Positions 5,340 to 6,286 of a stretch of 6,286 nt of DNA are shown here, in pieces. Made by a program: the position numbers and the translations under genes. Each line of letters begins with the position of its first letter. The first letter of the stretch is position 1. This DNA is from Solobacterium sp. (GTDB lineage: Bacteria > Bacillota_I > Bacilli_A > Erysipelotrichales > Erysipelotrichaceae): positions 1 through 6,286 of the forward strand of contig JAFOLE010000273.1 of assembly GCA_017419465.1 (NCBI GenBank). Reading direction: 5' to 3'. The notes beneath the pieces are model-generated. The model saw nothing but the letters and a program-made list of their open reading frames with translations, was not told the origin of the DNA and searched no databases.

Positions 5340-6286
5340 ATGGCAGGAGAAAAGAATGTTTTCATCACCTCGCTGTCCGCTCTGTCAAACCGGACCGGAC
5401 ACAGCTACTACCTGTATGAGGCAGACGGACAGACAAAATACTGCGACGGACTGAGCGGGGCGGAAGCCGGCGCAAAGTACCTGCTCTCAAACACGGCGAT
5501 CAATCACATCATCGTTGTCGGCGGTTCCCACACCTATGAGGAATCCGAAGAAACCGGATGGCTTGTCCTGCGGGACTCCACAACGTTTACATCATCCGGC
5601 ATCCAGAATCTTTCGGAGTATGGATTTTTTCAGTACCGTCTCAGCCAGTTTCTCAACAGCATCGACCTCGAAGCACTCGATGTGCTGGAAGACATCAGCG
5701 AAGAGCGCAGGGAGGAACTTCTGGAGGGCTGTCAGAAGCTGTTCTCACTGCTTTATCAGCGAAATCCGCAGCTGCGTCCGGACCGGGTATTTCATGTGCT
5801 TGCGCATGCGGAAGACCATGCAAAGCTTATGAAGGAGGCGTTCGGAGATCTCAGTGAACATGATCTCTACTGGGTCAAACGCCGGCTCTATTCCCAGCTG
5901 TCCGATCAGCTGAAGCTGACGCCGCGTCAGGACAATGAAGACATTTCCGTCTGCTTTGTGCCGATGCGCTATGCCGGGGAAAACAACTATGTGCCGGCGC
6001 AGAATGTGGCCGGGCTGGTCAGGGTCCTGCGGGAGATCGGGGCGGACGGCCTGAATATTTACATGGACATGCAGGGACTGGAGTCTGCGGAAGGCTATAT
6101 GATCCTTGGCGTGTTAAGCATGCTGGAGGAGGACAAGACCTGTCCGATCCGCTTCCGGGAAATCATCACCACCGTGGAAGAAGAGGACGGCTTTGTCCGC
6201 GTCATCGACAACCGGGAAATGAAGCGGTATGACATCAACCGTCTGGTGACCGGAATGAGCGCGTTTATCCGTTACGGCAAGGTGGA
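5340..6286 (+). CDS. Unidentified gene, 3' partial; possible CARF-like (Csx1/TM1812-type) sensor protein
   Basis: Opens at ATG 5340 with AAAGGAG (5325-5331) 8 bp upstream, inside the end of the MATE gene, and stays open to the right edge (315 complete codons, no stop). There is no signal peptide or clear membrane segment. The N-terminus alternates as in a Rossmann-like domain: strand NVFITSLSAL (6-15), TGHSYYLYEADG (19-30), helix SGAEAGAKYLL (39-49), strand INHIIVVGG (54-62). A charged, mostly helical middle (about 97-195) contains EDISEERREELLEG. A second strand-helix region reads ISVCFVPMRY (202-211), GLNIYMDMQGLESAEGYMILGVLSML (from 237), then IRFREIITTVEEE and DINRLVTGMSAFIRYGKV at the edge. 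This order resembles CARF proteins of the Csx1/TM1812 group, where a CARF-type strand set surrounds helices and a P/D-I-x-x-L...F-x-x-G segment follows. No CRISPR array or cas gene is in view and the effector end is cut off, so the call is tentative. The gene itself is secure. Confidence 0.85.
   Translation, partial: MAGEKNVFITSLSALSNRTGHSYYLYEADGQTKYCDGLSGAEAGAKYLLSNTAINHIIVVGGSHTYEESEETGWLVLRDSTTFTSSGIQNLSEYGFFQYRLSQFLNSIDLEALDVLEDISEERREELLEGCQKLFSLLYQRNPQLRPDRVFHVLAHAEDHAKLMKEAFGDLSEHDLYWVKRRLYSQLSDQLKLTPRQDNEDISVCFVPMRYAGENNYVPAQNVAGLVRVLREIGADGLNIYMDMQGLESAEGYMILGVLSMLEEDKTCPIRFREIITTVEEEDGFVRVIDNREMKRYDINRLVTGMSAFIRYGKV

Noticed and set aside
5515..5857. Two overlapping + strand frames of about 100 codons
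   Set aside because: Both lie out of frame within the long open frame that starts at 5340. That frame has a strong ribosome binding site, sensible composition and no stop to the window edge.
1..6286. CRISPR array, tRNA, rRNA or insertion-sequence ends
   Set aside because: I looked for regularly spaced direct repeats, cloverleaf-type arms and terminal inverted repeats with target duplications and saw none; the Rpn-family gene lacks flanking repeats.

Overview
The window reads as chromosomal DNA of a mid-GC anaerobic Bacillota, probably a gut or oral member of the Clostridia or Erysipelotrichia. This rests on a clostridial-type flavodoxin, a DUF3793 protein, a lone Rpn-type PD-(D/E)XK protein with an EG-rich tail, strong GGAGG-type ribosome binding sites and simple T-tract terminators. 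The exact family is inference, and no rRNA or other marker gene is present.

Left part (1-1330, + strand). A probable C-terminal gene scrap ends near base 89 and is followed by a hairpin terminator (141-161). A near-consensus promoter (TTGCAA, 17 bp, TATAAT) then drives a compact two-gene operon: a DUF3793 protein (274-825) and a short-chain flavodoxin (835-1257), closed by a terminator at 1286-1315. Two 18-bp inverted repeats of the same design (AGTTAn N6 nTAACT) lie 30 bp apart around the -10 box. They look like tandem operators. A DtxR/MntR-like metalloregulator is the best guess, which would fit a flavodoxin used when iron is scarce.

Middle (1331-2375). A lone minus-strand gene encodes a 302-aa Rpn-family protein (PD-(D/E)XK nuclease / YhgA-like transposase family) and converges on the flavodoxin operon. 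A 136-bp divergent intergenic region separates it from the next gene. That region carries a TATAAT box overlapped by a perfect inverted repeat, AATGGG-ATTA-CCCATT.

Right part (2376-6286, + strand). First comes a 504-aa PreA-like flavin/iron-sulfur protein of the dihydropyrimidine dehydrogenase catalytic-subunit family. It has an added N-terminal eight-cysteine domain like that of DPD/PreT but no FAD/NAD(P)H domains. A strong hairpin with a short T-tract follows it. Next is a 12-TM-type MATE efflux protein (start chosen at 3972). Three bases after its stop begins a gene that runs off the window (5340 onward). Its 315 visible residues suggest, without proving, a CARF-like (Csx1/TM1812-type) ligand-sensing protein. 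No CRISPR array, Cas gene, tRNA, rRNA or insertion sequence is visible.

The shared theme is low-potential electron transfer (flavodoxin; a PreA with four predicted [4Fe-4S] sites), but no physical or functional link between the two halves is shown by the sequence. The items most worth following are the PreA domain architecture, the paired operators of the DUF3793-flavodoxin operon, and the identity of the truncated last gene.
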